A stretch of DNA of 64,000 bases, taken from Candolleomyces eurysporus (Eukaryota; Basidiomycota; Agaricomycetes; Agaricales; Psathyrellaceae). Positions 1 through 12,500 of this stretch are shown here, piece by piece. The DNA is taken from positions 100,305 through 164,304 of the forward strand of contig JANBPK010000850.1 in NCBI GenBank assembly GCA_027579435.1, written 5' to 3'. The notes under the pieces are model-generated. The model was not told where the DNA came from. It ran no database searches and saw only the letters and a list, made by a program, of their open reading frames with translations. Each line of letters starts with the position of its first letter. The first letter of the stretch is position 1. The translations under genes were made by a program, and so were the position numbers.

Positions 1-1292
1 TGGTCTCTCCCGGTACGTGTTATTCTCCTCGTTCCATCTATACAATACTGAACCACAGATACCTCCAGTGAATTCTTCTTCCTGCTCTCACACGAGATGT
101 TCAACCCCTTCTACTGTCTGTTCGAATACTCGGCACACGACAACTATACCCTCCAAATCAACCCCGCGTCGGGTGTCAACCCAGAGCATCTCAATTACTT
201 CAAGTTTATTGGCCGCTGCCTTGGATTGGGCATCTTCCATCGTCGATTCTTGGATGCTTACTTCATCGTTAGCTTCTACAAGATGATTCTTGGGAAGAAG
301 GTGACATTATCCGACTTGGAGAGTGTAGATGCGGAGCTTCATCGAGGTTTGACCTGGATGCTGTACGTTGCCGTTCCGTTTCTCTAACTCTGCTGGCACC
401 TAAACTGACTGACTACTGTTCGTCGTCGTCTAGGGAAAACGATATCACCGATATTATCGATGAGACCTTTACCACTACTGAAGAGCGTTTCGGCGAGATG
501 GTAACCATCGAATTGAAGCCCGCGGGTGGGGATTTCCCTGTCACCGAAGAGAACAAAAAGGAATATGTCGATTGTGTGGTGGAGTACCGAATTTCGAAGC
601 GGGTGAAGGAGCAGTTCGACGCGTTCATGAGTGGATTCAGCGAGTTGATTCCTCATGATTTGGTTACCGTCTTTGACGAAAGGGAGTTGGAGCTCCTGAT
701 CGGAGGCATGTCGGAGATCGATGTGTACGTCCTGTTTCCTCTTTTTTCTTATCTTTTTATTTCCATTTGTCTCTTGCTATGCATTTCACCCCAACTCCAA
801 CCTCTTGGCTTTTTCGCGGTCATTGATTGGGTACTGACTCCACTTCCGATCTTTCTCCCTAATCAAACAGCGACGACTGGACCAAGTTCACGGATTACCG
901 AGGATATGAAGTCAACGACGAGGTCATTCAATGGTTCTGGAAGTGCGTCCGTTCTTGGCCGCCAGAACGCAAGTCACGTTTGCTGCAATTCGCTACTGGG
1001 ACTTCGCGTATTCCCGTCAATGGATTCAAGGACCTTCAAGGCTCTGATGGACCGAGACGATTCACAATCGAAAAGAGCGGAGACCCGTCGCAGCTGCCCA
1101 AGAGTCATACATGCTTTAACAGGATTGATTTGCCGCCGTATAAGGATTACGCGACGTTGGAGGCGAAGTTGACGCTTGCTGTTGAGTGCGTAGTCTTCCG
1201 TTTCTGTTGGAATATCTGTTGGTGGGTTTTGTTGCTGACTCAAATTGTGTTTTTTGTTTCATAGGGAGACCGTCGGATTCGGACAAGAGTAA
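1..1292 (+). CDS. RSP5: HECT E3 ubiquitin ligase Rsp5/NEDD4 type, C-terminal part (5' end outside window)
   Basis: Ubiquitin ligase that passes ubiquitin from E2 to substrates through a thioester; in fungi it acts in endocytosis, sorting and transcription. Only the HECT lobe is in the window. Exons are about 1-12, 69-362, 434-724, 871-1185 and 1265-1292, with introns of 56, 71, 146 and 79 nt. The joined frame reads [19 protein letters not shown], then the region around [17 protein letters not shown]. The catalytic Cys is in [13 protein letters not shown] (codon 1112-1114). The C-terminus ETVGFGQE is typical of Rsp5. The C2 and WW domains would lie upstream, outside the window. Convergent with ABD1. 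Identity is near certain from conservation across the whole HECT fold. Confidence 0.95.
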
Positions 1293-2143
1293 AGAAAAAG
1301 CTGCTTTACTTCTTTTTCTCCCAGTTCTGGATTTCATCGTCGTGCATCCGGTGCCTCGGTTTTTTTATTATTGCTATTGCTATCATCGTCGCTACCTCGA
1401 AAAAGAAAAAGATTAGCTCTCGGTATTATGCAACCCCCTCCCTCTTAATTTGCTTTCAAGATACACTGCTTCCCTTTATTCCTGTTCGTTCCCCCTTCCC
1501 TTTCTTCTGCTCGAGCACAGGCAGACGATCAAGACTTTCGGCCCCTACCTACTCTGGCTACGTCTATACAATATATCTCTTTTCCTATTTTTTGATTGTT
1601 TTCTCCGTTTTCCCTCTGTTCGTGGATCTTTCTACAGCTGCGGTACATTTAGTATACAGCTTTGTTGTACTACCAACAACTCTCAATATATCCTCCGACA
1701 TTCTACGTTTTTCCAGGGATGTGGGGAAGAGTCTGCCTACGCAGTAGACATTCTCAACCACCAGCCGGTGAAAGAATTTATTTAAATTACTTATTACTAC
1801 CTCATGCATAATGCATAGATGTCTAAGCGTAGCAAAAAGGGAGAGATACTAGAAAGACTACGGACTCGTATAACGGACGGATATGTACACAGAGTGGCTG
1901 GTATAAGACTCAGAGCATCAAGAGCATGAGTGAGGCGACATAGAGAGTGAAACCCTGGCGTTACGGAAGGCGAAAGAGAAGAACAGTATGTATGGATACA
2001 GTACAGTGAAAGCACATATTAGAAGGGCTGACCAGGAGGAGGAGACACAGGCCGAATTGGATAATTTATAGTGCAAGTTGCGGTGGTGGTGATGTATGTA
2101 GTGAGATGAATTGTCCGTGATGGACGTCGTCAATGCATCATAC
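1293..2143. other. Convergent 3' spacer between RSP5 and ABD1
   Basis: Pyrimidine-rich sequence with no convincing coding frame. The short open frames on both strands lack conserved motifs and splice partners. It probably holds the 3' UTRs of the two convergent genes. Confidence 0.6.
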
Positions 2144-4234
2144 TCATCGCTTTTCAAAGGCGAAGGCAATATAAATATCTGCGTTCATGAAAACGAAAGG
2201 TCAGATAAATGAACGTGTGTTCGGAGAGGTAAAGGAAGAGACGTACTAGCAGCCTCCCATTCATCTTCGCTCATGCTACTTTCTCCATCAGCGTTGATAA
2301 CTTTCATCCGGATCATGAGTTGTCGGAACTCCTCTTTATTCTGGTGCTCGTCGAAGACCTGGTGGAATTCTTCCTTGTATGTTGGGTGTAGACCGTATTC
2401 AGCCGCCAATCTAAAAGAAGGGAACGAAAGCTTCCGTCAGAGACTTAGTCAGTGGGCAACAAGTTGTATGGAGCGTACTCGACGAAATTGTCCCAGTGTA
2501 CGACATACTCTGGGACGTCTTCCACGGCGTCTTTGAGGAAGAACCAGTATTTGTGCCCAAATATAGGCCTAGGTTCTCGTTGTTCAAAGCGAATTTGGTA
2601 GACATTGTTGCCAAAGGTAAGGTCATCTGTGTCAGGTGGAAGAGCGTCGAGCTCTTGCCTTGAAGAAAGGTATGTAATCAGCAAAATTTGAACCAGAAGC
2701 AAAGGGAAATCACGCAGGATACACACATAAGCAGCTCAGAATTAGGAATCGTTCCAATGAATACACCTCCAGGCCTCAAATACCGACTGACATTATCCAG
2801 CATCGTGCGTGTTTTTTCGAGGGTTTCAAAGGCATAGTGCATACAAAACTGCATCGATACAACATCAAACGGTGTTGACAGTTTTGCAGGCGAGAATGCT
2901 TTTGCTAGGGGCTCGGTGTAACAATCTAGCGCGGCAAACGATGCGTCAAACCTTGAGGAGTCCATTGATTGATATCGGCTGCGGGCCTGGCCGACTGAAA
3001 CGTCCGCGATATCTATCATAATGCATGTATATGTCATTAATACTCCTCGGAGTCTTGAAGGAGAAAGTGAAAAGACGCACCGACGCATAACAGTTCCCTG
3101 ATTCTGGCTTTTGACCATTTCGTTATGTCTCCACCCTTCCCACAGCCCATGTCCAGCACTTTGCCACGTCCTCCGCCCCGCCTGCCTTGCCCATAGCTTG
3201 TAACATTGCTCTTCTGCAGTACCGGATGTGCGAAGCGGGTTATCAACACAGACTTGACCCAGTTATTGAAGCTCTTGAGGCCGATGATAGGAGATTCCTG
3301 GCGTTGCACGACGCCAACGTCCGGGCGCGAGTTGTCTGAGAACAGGAAAAGGGTGGGATGTAAGGACGCTGACTGGATTGGGGTCTTGAATAGAGAGAAA
3401 CGTACAATGCTCAACGACTACTTTGACATCCTGCCTCTTTGCGGGAGGAAACGAAGCCTCCTCACTCCCACTTCTCTTTCGCCTCCCAAGAATGGCACCC
3501 AAACGCCTTGTACCTTGCCCCTGGAAAGTCCTAAACGACTCAATTTCTTTCTGGGACAAGGGAATAAGCACAGAACCGGGCGGTGAGATTCGTTTTGTCG
3601 GTCGATAAGGGATATTGCTGGTGACAAAGGTGTTCGTTGGGCGTCTCGAGAATCCGGAATTCATTTCAGGTGGACCAGGAACGAGATCAGGGGGACCAGG
3701 AACACAATCAGGTGGACCAGGAATAGCACTTGATCCTGGCGGAGGTGTATGGGGTGGCGGCATAGACGGTGAAGATGTTCGAGTGTGTCGTCCGGGGGCA
3801 CCGCTTCGCCCACCGGCTTGTCTGTGTGTTGTCGAGCTCGAGGATGACGACGACGGTCTCTGATAGTCGAACTGCTGACTGTTGTTACTGTACACCGTCG
3901 GAGACGGGGTTGATTCCTGCGCAGGACTGGGGTAGGGTGGCAGCTGACTATGACTCGAAGATGCGGATCGCGAACTCGCGTATCTACGGCCCAAAGGCTC
4001 CGACGACGCGAGCTTGTTGTCTTCTATGGCATGATGAGAGAAGGAGGAGGCCCTGCTGCTGTTGGATGGCGCCGTTGGTGCTGGCAGCCCCGAGGGTTCC
4101 GAGTTGAGGAGGACGGAGAGGTCGGTGGCACGTCTGGACAGCGAGGGCGAGGCGAGCGGGGAGATGAGCGAAGGATTGTGAGTCTCGACGGGGGAATTAA
4201 GGACAGCATCGCGAACAGGATCAAAGGCTGGCAT
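2144..4234 (-). CDS. ABD1: mRNA cap guanine-N7 methyltransferase
   Basis: Adds the N7 methyl group to the GpppN cap of nascent mRNA using S-adenosylmethionine, in the nucleus. The start is the ATG at 4234. The first ~275 residues are low-complexity (Ser/Pro rich with repeated PGPP units), followed by an RRKRSGSEE basic stretch. The catalytic domain starts after the first intron: HYNSRPDVGVVQRQ, then SPIIGLKSFNNWVK, then the SAM motif VLDMGCGKGGD. Downstream are FDVVSMQFCMHYAFE, LRPGGVFIGTIPNS and FGHKYWFFLKDAVEDVPEY. The last exon starts after an intron near 2240 and ends NIYIAFAFEKR before the TGA at 2144. Five introns join in phase. The long disordered N-terminus is common in fungal homologues. 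It sits 68 bp from the end of the next minus-strand gene. Confidence 0.93.
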
Positions 4235-4302
4235 TTTTATATGTCGAAAACATGGAGAAACCGCAAATCTCTCTATCCTACGACTGCTATGCGATTATGT
4301 AA

Positions 4303-7300
4303 TCATTGCCGACGCTCCCACTCGCCCAGCCACGCCTCCAGCTCCGTCGTGGACCTTTTAATATACGCAATCTTCGCCCGGATAGCGTCCAGGGTCTGGT
4401 TCAGCGACTGGTTGTACTTGGACGTGTCCTTGTCCTTGAAAAAGTCTTCCATGCTCTGCAGATCCTTCTGAGTCGACAAAAAGTTCATCGAGTACTCCAC
4501 CAAGTATTGCATCGTAAAGTTGCCTTCAAAACGTTTGAAGAGCTGAATACCAAATTAGACCAGCTACGTGGCAGGGAAAACTTCAAGTCAGCCGTACCTC
4601 GGTGTAGTGGTCTTGGAGATACTCGAACAACAGTCTTCGCGTCTTGAAGTTGGCAGCTAGGCCAGCAAAGTAGTACGTGATGTCCTGATCTCTCGCTTTG
4701 GTCGAGATAGCGTCAAAGGTCCTCTTAATCAGCACCGAGTCTTGTGCATTACCGACCGCAATCCTGGTTGATGTTCAAACATCAGTAAATTTCCCTACAC
4801 GGAGGAAGAAGCACTAACATGGCAGCGATCTTCTGCGTAGGAGTCTTTGGCTTGTCATGAACTCGAAGTATGGCATCATACTCGGCTTCACCACCGTACT
4901 TGACAGCGGTCGAGAAAATGACCTGCTGCAAGTCGGCAGGAATCTGAGAGTCATCCCCGGTCTTGGCGAAGTGGTCAAAGCGGCTCTTCAACTCATCGAG
5001 CACCCTGTGAACAATGGCGAGGTCAGAAGATAATCGCTGAGGATTCGCAGACTGCCTACTTAGGTTCTTTACCACCAGCAGCTTGGGTGATAGCAAGTTT
5101 GCGGAGGAGTTTGACGTCCCTGGAGTCGGATTCGTTGAACTCGTAACCCAATCTATCGACGATGGGAGTGAAGAGGCTCTGTGACGCATTCAATAAAAGA
5201 ATGAGCCAACAGGAAGACAGGAACCTACTCGACGGAAGGCATTCAACTTGTCAACAACCTCAGGATTCTCCCACCAGATCGACACAAGACCGCTGATACT
5301 GTCACCAATACCGTCCCAAACCAGATCTAAGAGGAGTGTGAATACTGGCTGATACAACAGGAAAGAGCTTTGTCTAAACGTACATTCAGTCTCACCCTTG
5401 AGCTTGTCGACGACAGTCAACGCGCTGCTCAACTGAGCCAGACCAGCCTTGGACAGTGCCAAAACATCATAAACCAGTCCCACCCGATCATTCACACCGA
5501 AAACAGAGTCCTTCTTCGAGGCCTCTTCAGCGATCTTGATCAACCGCTCCGGGGTGTAGAGGACGCGGTCTGTAGAACACTCATTTTAGTGGGAACCGAA
5601 AAGCTNGGGGGGTAAGGGCAAAACAAGGCTTACAGACGCCGACGGTGCTTGCGTTTAATTTAAACGGCTTGGTTGTATCAATGGGGAAAACACGTTCTCG
5701 CTCCTGAAGAATCGCCGTCTTGTCCACGCTGAATTTCCCTCCGTCTTGAGCGGAAAGAATGAACAATGGGATATTCCTAGTAGATAAATTGGGGAAGGGG
5801 CGCAATAAAACCATTCGTCGTTAGCTTACACTTTTCGGGGGTGGACGCCAATGAATAAGGAATTGTGGCGCAAGGACCAATGGAAGAGGCAGACAATGGA
5901 AAGAACAGTGAGCTCACCAGATAGTCTCGTCGTCCTTGGGCTCGGCAGCGCCGCTTTCCAAGAACCTATTTTGACGGACACAAATTCCTTTTCCCTCTTC
6001 GGTCACAGTAAGATAGGGGAAACCAATCTAGTCAAACAAACGAAAAATCGTTCGTCAATCAAAGCTCTCGGCGGCTTGCATCTGCTTTACAGAAAACGCA
6101 CCTTGGCGATCCAGTTCTCCATCAACTCCGTGATGTTCAATCCAGTTGCAGCGCTGATTCCCTCCCACAGATCGTGAGTCTTACTGTTTGCAAACAGCTT
6201 CTTCTTGAGATAGAGGGAGACTCCCTTCNAAAAAACGTTCTTCACCAACATAGTTGGAAAGCATGCGAAGGACTAAATCGAGTGGTAAGCGGAAGTACAT
6301 TTCATCACAACGCGGAATTCATTTTTACCTGAAGCAGCTTTGGAGTAAGAGAGATCATCGAAGATCTTAGAAGAGGTCAGCCTGTGGAAGCGATACTGGT
6401 CGGGGCCGCTAAAGTGCGCGTACATACCTGATTGATATGGTTAGCGTCTGGGCATTCGACCTCAATTGGGTGGGAAGACAGCTTCCCGTCCAAGGCAAGA
6501 GCACGATTGAGATGGTCTGAGATGAACTCCGAGTCCACGCGCCATTCTGGGAAGATCCTGGAGAGCAGAGTAGTTAAGCCCTAGTACGCGGATACATTCG
6601 AGAGGACGACTTGCTTGTCTAAAATAGTAGCGGATGAGAATTTCAACCACTCAAATGAACGAAGACACCCTACCTGGAATAATGACTTCACCCATCTGAC
6701 CGCAACAACGTTAACTGACGGGCAAAATTATGCGATACAAAAAAGGCGCACCAAAGTCGCGAAGCCTATTTTGCCTCACAATCAGCGGGGTATCGCATGG
6801 TGGATGTCAAATAGACGCACCTTCGTTGAGGTAAAGATAGTTCCACCATTCCATGGTTGTGATATTTCCAAACCTGGAAATTTCCGTCTGAGAAGCGAGA
6901 AACGAGACAAAGGCTTCAATGAGATGACATACCACATGTGAGCAACCTCATGGCTCTGGACAGTCGCAACGCGCTTCTTAGAGTGCTGGTCCGCCCGCTC
7001 AGGGTCCAAAAGGAAAACACTGGTTCGTCCAGTGATAAGACCCCAGTTTTCCATAGCGCCTAGCTAGAAGTTAGGGTGAGTCCTCAGGAAGGGGTAAGAA
7101 ACGCAGGTACCTGCATCGAAATCATGTGCCACAAGCGTATCAAGCTTGGGAAGAGGATATTCGACGTTGAAGATTTTCTCGTAGAGAGGTAGAGCAGCAG
7201 CCTTGATGTCTAAAGCAAATTGTGCCTGGTGGATCACATCCGAGGTCGCTGAATAGCGGAACAACATTAGAACGAAGGCTTTCTAAGAAGCAAAGATATC

Positions 7301-8215
7301 ATACTGACCGTAAATGCGCAAAGGAATGGTCTTGCCGCTCAACGGCATCTTCACGGAAGATTCCAAGAATTTGAAGTCCCCGTTGGCCACTGCGACGATG
7401 TACGTCGACATAGGAGGAGTATTCTCGAATTTGGTGATCTTCCATTTCTCTTCCGGCTTGAAAGACGCGGTAAGCTCCCTCACGTTTTCAGAAACCTCCG
7501 AGTTGGGCCCGAGCAATTCCTCAGAGGTAGCAGGCATATTGCTCAGGTTGGTAGTTCCATCGCGGGAGATCATAGTGATACCAAAAGTCGCTTTGAGAAG
7601 AGGTTCATCCCAGCAGGGGAAGGCACGGCGGGCAGCAGTGGGCTGTTCATCGTTTGAGAGAGTGTAAAGCGAAGGTTCGCAGCACTTACCTCGAACTGGG
7701 TAAGGGCGTAGCTCTTGCTCTTTCCGTCGTCCTCCCATGAAGACTTGTAGTATCCCAACATGCTTCCAGTCAGCTCACCAGAGAAGTGAATCTTGATATC
7801 TCCTTTGGAGCCCGCAGGAAGCGGGCTTTCGAGCTGGAAGGATGCCCGTTCCTGGGTGTTGTCAAAAGACCGATCGGTAGGAGTTTGGTGGCCCTTGAGT
7901 GCATCGGAGTGGACGGTACTGTAGAGGGTTCAGTGGGACCTCCTTGTCTCACGACGCAAACGAACTTACACCTTGCCCAAGTCAAGAGCGGTGGTGTTCA
8001 ATGTAATAGACGAAGTTTCCTTCACGACATCGAAGCTATATTGTTTAGCAGATGATTGGCCCCGTTGGGTGCACCACACACCTAGTCTTGACAACACCTT
8101 GGAAGGTCGATGCCTCAAGATCTGTCTTGATGACCACATCGTAGTGAGTAGGCTTGACATCGGTCGGAAGCCTGTAATGATCTTGGTTCTCTGTAGCGGG
8201 GGCGGGAGTGGTCAT
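4303..8215 (-). CDS. M1 zinc aminopeptidase (Aap1/Ape2, puromycin-sensitive type), copy A
   Basis: Cytosolic-type metallopeptidase that removes N-terminal residues from peptides, about 890 residues after splicing. It starts MTTPAPATEN at 8215 and ends GEWERRQ at 4303. Visible elements in order: ARRAFPCWDEP, TPPMSTYIVA, the exopeptidase motif AMENWGLITGR, and the zinc site HEVAHMW. After an intron comes FGNITTMEWWNYLYLNEG, which gives HExxH plus the distal Glu. The C-terminal helical ERAP1-like domain follows. A 4-nt micro-exon (6615-6618), followed by a GC-AG intron, is needed to read GEVIIPDKIFPEW. A single N at 6229 breaks the frame; without it the sequence reads RFLKG as in copy B. It is divergent from the dehydratase relic. 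The only paralogue in the window is copy B, and both look functional. Confidence 0.9.
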
Positions 8216-9041
8216 TAAGATATCTCGAAGATGTGAGCAGTAAAGTCGTATCGGATGGAGTGGAGATAATCTGGTCTGAAATGGGTTTCTATTGCGATTA
8301 TGTGTTCCACCAGTGACGAGTGACCCGCCCTTGCTCCATCATTGGCCTGTATGGTCAGGAGACCTATATGGTAGCTGCTTGTTGGGCCACGATACCCTAT
8401 GGCACCAACTCTTGTGGCACGAAGTGTCGGGGAGGCCCACAAGTTGGCCCCGGTGACGTGCATGAAGTTGTGGTTGGAGTTTGCCCTGGGAATTTGCTCG
8501 GACGATGGCAGAAGCTTAAGGTTGCCGGCATCACCGTTAAACGGGTCCACAAACGCCCAGGGCTTTTCGCAGCTCCTCGGTAAGAATGTTTTGTGACCTT
8601 TCCGACTGTAATCATCTCCTTGATGTTACTTTCGTCGCGTTTAAAGAAAAAAAATGACAGGAAATAAGAGCGACGAACGGTTGTCACGCATTCGCGTCCT
8701 GTCACGAACTGCTGACTCTAATGAGCGCGTCTCGTCACGCCTCTCAACCTGCGTACTTCACCCGGCCGTGGCTCAAAGATCCTCGACGACACAAGCCATA
8801 CTTACTTACTGTCTCAATTGGGCCACGAAACGCGGCGTGGCTCCTATCTATCCACCGAGCTGTCTGCGCGGTGTGGTTCTGAATCCGTCACGCGCACGGC
8901 TGTGCAGAGGCGGAACCGTGAATCGGATGCAATTTAGAAGATGGCTCTACAGCAACTGGAAGCCCCGAGAGCGCAGAAAATGGCAAGCGGAGAAAGAACA
9001 GCTCTATACAATATACTATCACGCACGACACCGATCTAGCA
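8216..9041. promoter_or_regulatory. Divergent upstream region of aminopeptidase copy A, with GTCACG motifs
   Basis: No supported gene. GTCACG occurs at 8693, 8701, 8734 and 8887. The same cluster is kept in the duplicate upstream region (13920, 13938, a GTCACA at 13971, and 14061) while the surrounding sequence has diverged. It may be a shared control region for the aminopeptidase and dehydratase pair. The binding factor is unknown. Confidence 0.4.
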
Positions 9042-9503
9042 GTGTCTATAGGGTGTGGCCTTCTAACGTTATGGACTGAAACGCCGCTCAAGTACTACGC
9101 ACACTACATTCTCGACTGCTCGGCGTGGAGGTCTGCTTTAAGCTGGATGTTCACGAGCTTCTGGCATTGAACACTCGACGCTAATCAGGCTCATGACACT
9201 TCACTACCACTAGAATTTACACACTCATTCAAGGACCGAGGAATCTCCCACTTTATCTTGCAGAAGAAAGCCGAAATCGGTGACCATACCCACTTCGTTA
9301 TCGCGTCTGGTGGAAACGCAGGGCTGCGGCTTGTGCTACCAGGAGGCTGAAATCACGGTGTAAAGTGGACATCTCGGACGGCGTTTCACCGAGTACGCTC
9401 CAGTTGCTGAAGATTGAAGAAGCAGAAGTGGTAATTGGTAATGCATGTTACAATACCGCGTTGACCGCTACGAAGGAGTCTATTGACGCAGAACCAGATG
9501 CGC
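9042..9503 (+). pseudogene. Truncated L-serine dehydratase relic (left copy)
   Basis: Homologous to the first half of the intact gene at 14215. The start codon position reads GTG instead of ATG (9042). A 4-base deletion in the Gly-rich GGNAG region shifts the frame. The sequence ends abruptly near 9503 at the duplication joint, inside the second coding exon. The region around the PLP-binding Lys is still recognisable (CACTCATTCAAGGACCGAGG on the plus strand near 9225). No full-length product is possible. It follows from the tandem duplication, which copied only the 5' half of the gene. Confidence 0.85.
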
Positions 9504-9510
9504 TATTTAA

Positions 9511-12500
9511 TCATCGCCGACGCTCCCATTCGCCTAGCCACTCCTCCAGGTCCTTCGTCGACCTGTCAATATACGCAATCTTCGCCCGAATCGTGTCCAG
9601 AGTCTGGTTCAGCGACTGGTTGTACTTGGACGTGTCCTTGTCCTTGAAAAAGTCTTCCACGCTCTGCAGATCCTTCTGAGTCGACAAAAAGTCCATAGAG
9701 TACCGCACCAAGTATTGCATCGTAAAGTTGCCTTCAAAGCGTTTGGAAAGCTAACCACCAAATTAGATCAGCTACGCGGCAAGAACACTTTAGGTCATCC
9801 ATACCTCGGCGTAGTGCTCTTGGAAATACTCGAACAACAGTTTTCGTGTCTTGAAGTTGGCAGCTAGCCCAGCAAAGTAGTACATGATGTCCTGATCCCT
9901 CGCCTTGGTCGAGATAGCGTCAAAGGTCCTCTTAATAAGCGCCGAGTCCTGTGCATTGCCGAACGCAATCCTGGTTGATGTTCAAACATTAGTCAATTTC
10001 CCTACCCGGAGGAAGAAGCACTAACATGGCAGCGATCTTCTGCATAGGAGTCTTGGGCTTGTCGTGTGCTCGAAGGATGGCCTCATACTCGGCTTCACCA
10101 CCGTACTTGACAGCGGTCGAGAAAATGACCTGCTGCAAATCGGCAGGAATCTTGGAGTCATCCCCAGTCTTGGCGAAGTGGTCAAAGCGGCTCTTCAACT
10201 CATCGAGCACCCTGTGAACAATGGCAAGGTCAGGAGATAACCGTTAAGGATTCGCAGACTGCCTACTTAGGTTCTTTACCACCAGCAGCTTGAGTGATAG
10301 CAAGTTTACGGAGGAGTTTGACGTCTCTGGAGTCGGATTCGTTGAACTCGTAACCCAATCTATCGACGATGGGGGTGAAGAGGCTCTGTGACGCATTCAA
10401 TAAAGGAGTGAGCTAACAGGAAAGCAAAAACCTACTCGACGGAAGGCATTCAACTTGTCAACGACTTCAGGGTGCTCCCACCAGATCGATACAAGGCCGC
10501 TGATGCTGTCACCAATACCGTCCCAAACCAGATCTAAGGGGAGCGTGAGTATTGAGACGACCAGAGATAACTTCGCCTGACGTACATTCGGTCTCGTCCT
10601 TGAGCTTGTCGACGACAGTCAAAGCGCTGCTCAACGGAGCCAGACCAGCCTTGGAGAGTGCCAAGACGTCATAAACCAGTCCCAGCCGGTCATTGACACT
10701 GATGACAGAGTCCTTCTTCGAGGCCTCTTCAGCGATCTTGACCAACCGCTCTGGGGTGTAGAGGACGCGGTCTGTAGAACACCCATTTTAGTGGGAACTG
10801 AAAAGCTAGGGGGTGAGGGCAAAATAAGACTTACAGACGCCGACAGTGCCTGCGTTCAATTTAAACGGCTTGGATGTATCAACAGGGAAAACACGTTCTC
10901 GCTCCTGAAGAATCGCCGTCTTGTCGACGCTGACCTTCCCTCCATCTTGGGCGGAAAGAACAAATAATGGGATATTCCTAGTAGATGAATCGGTGTAGGC
11001 CGACATAAAACCATTATTCGTTAGCTTACACTTTTCGGGGTAAACACCAATGAAAAAGGATTTGTGGCGCAAGGGTCACCACAGACCGAAGAAGAGGCAA
11101 ACAACGGAAAGAACGGTGAGCTCACCAGATAGTCTCGTCGTCTTTGGGCTCAGCAGCGCCGCTTTCCAAGAACCTATTTTGACGAACACGAATTCCGTTT
11201 GCCTCTTCGGTCACAGTGAGATAAGGGAAGCCAATCTAGTCAAACAAACAAACGAGCAATCATTCGTCAATCAGAGCCTTCGGCGCCTTGCATCTACTTT
11301 GCAGAAAGCGCACCTTGGTGATCCAGTTCTCCATCAACTCCGTGATGTTCAATCCAGTTGCAGTGCTGATTCCCTCCCACAGATCGTGAGTCTTACTGTT
11401 GGCGAACAACTTCTTCTTGAGATAGAGGGAGACTCCCTTCAAGAAACGGTCTTCGCCAACATAGTTGGAAAGCATGCGAAGGACTAAATCGAGTGGTAAG
11501 CGGAAGCACATTTCGTCACACAGGGGATTCATTCTTACCTGAAGCAGCTTTGGAGTAAGAGAGAGCATCGAAAATCTTACAAGAGGTCAGCCCGTGGAAA
11601 CTACATTGGTCGGGGCCGCTGAAGTTTGCATACATACCTGGTTGATATGGTTAGCATCTGGACAGTCAACCTCAATTGGGTGTGAAGACAGCTTCGCGTC
11701 CAAGCCTAGAGCACGATTAAGATGATCTGAGATGAACTCCGAGTCCACGCGCCATTCTGGGAAGATCCTGGAGAGTAGAGCAGTTAGACCCTAGTACACG
11801 GATACATTTGAGAGGACGACTTGCTTGTCTAGAATAGTAGCGGATGAGCATTTTAACCGCTTAATTGAACGGAGACAACCCACCTGGAATAATGACTTCA
11901 CCCATCTGACCGCAATAACGTTAGTTGACAAGCAAAAGTACGCGGCACGAAACGGCGTACCAAAGTCGCGAAGCCTATTTTGCCTCACAATCAGCGGGGT
12001 ATCGCATGGTGAATGTCAAATCGACGGACCTTCGTTGAGATAAAGATAGTTCCACCATTCCATGGTTGTGATGTTTCCAAACCTGGAAAATTCGATTTAC
12101 CTGGTGAGAAGCTAGAGCAAGACAAAGAGTTCAGTTGGATGACAGACCACATGTGAGCAACCTCATGGCTCTGGACAGTTGCAACACGCTTCCTGGATTG
12201 TTGGTCCGCTCGCTCAGGGTCCAAAAGGAAAACACTGGTTCGTCCAGTGATGAGACCCCAGTTTTCCATAGCGCCTAGCTAGAAGTTAGGGTGAGTCTTC
12301 AAGAAGGGGATGAGAAATGCAGGCACCTGCATCGAAATCATGTGCCACAAGCGTATCAAGCTTGGGAAGAGGATATTCGACATTGAAGATTTTCTCGTAG
12401 AGAGGTAGAGCAGCAGCCTTGACGTCCAAAGCGAATTGTGCCTGGTGGATCACATCCGGGGTCGCTGAATAGCAGAACAGCATTAAATCGAAGGCCTTCT

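Larger units (their letters stand above)
4290..9503. repeat. Left unit of a ~5.2 kb tandem duplication
   Basis: This segment and 9504-14690 are homologous along their length: aminopeptidase gene, upstream region, and the first half of an L-serine dehydratase. The joint is near 9500, where the dehydratase sequence after a GAACCAGATGCG string runs straight into the aminopeptidase 3' end; a GCG is shared at both edges. Exons are strongly conserved and introns diverge more, so the event is not very recent. Confidence 0.85.
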
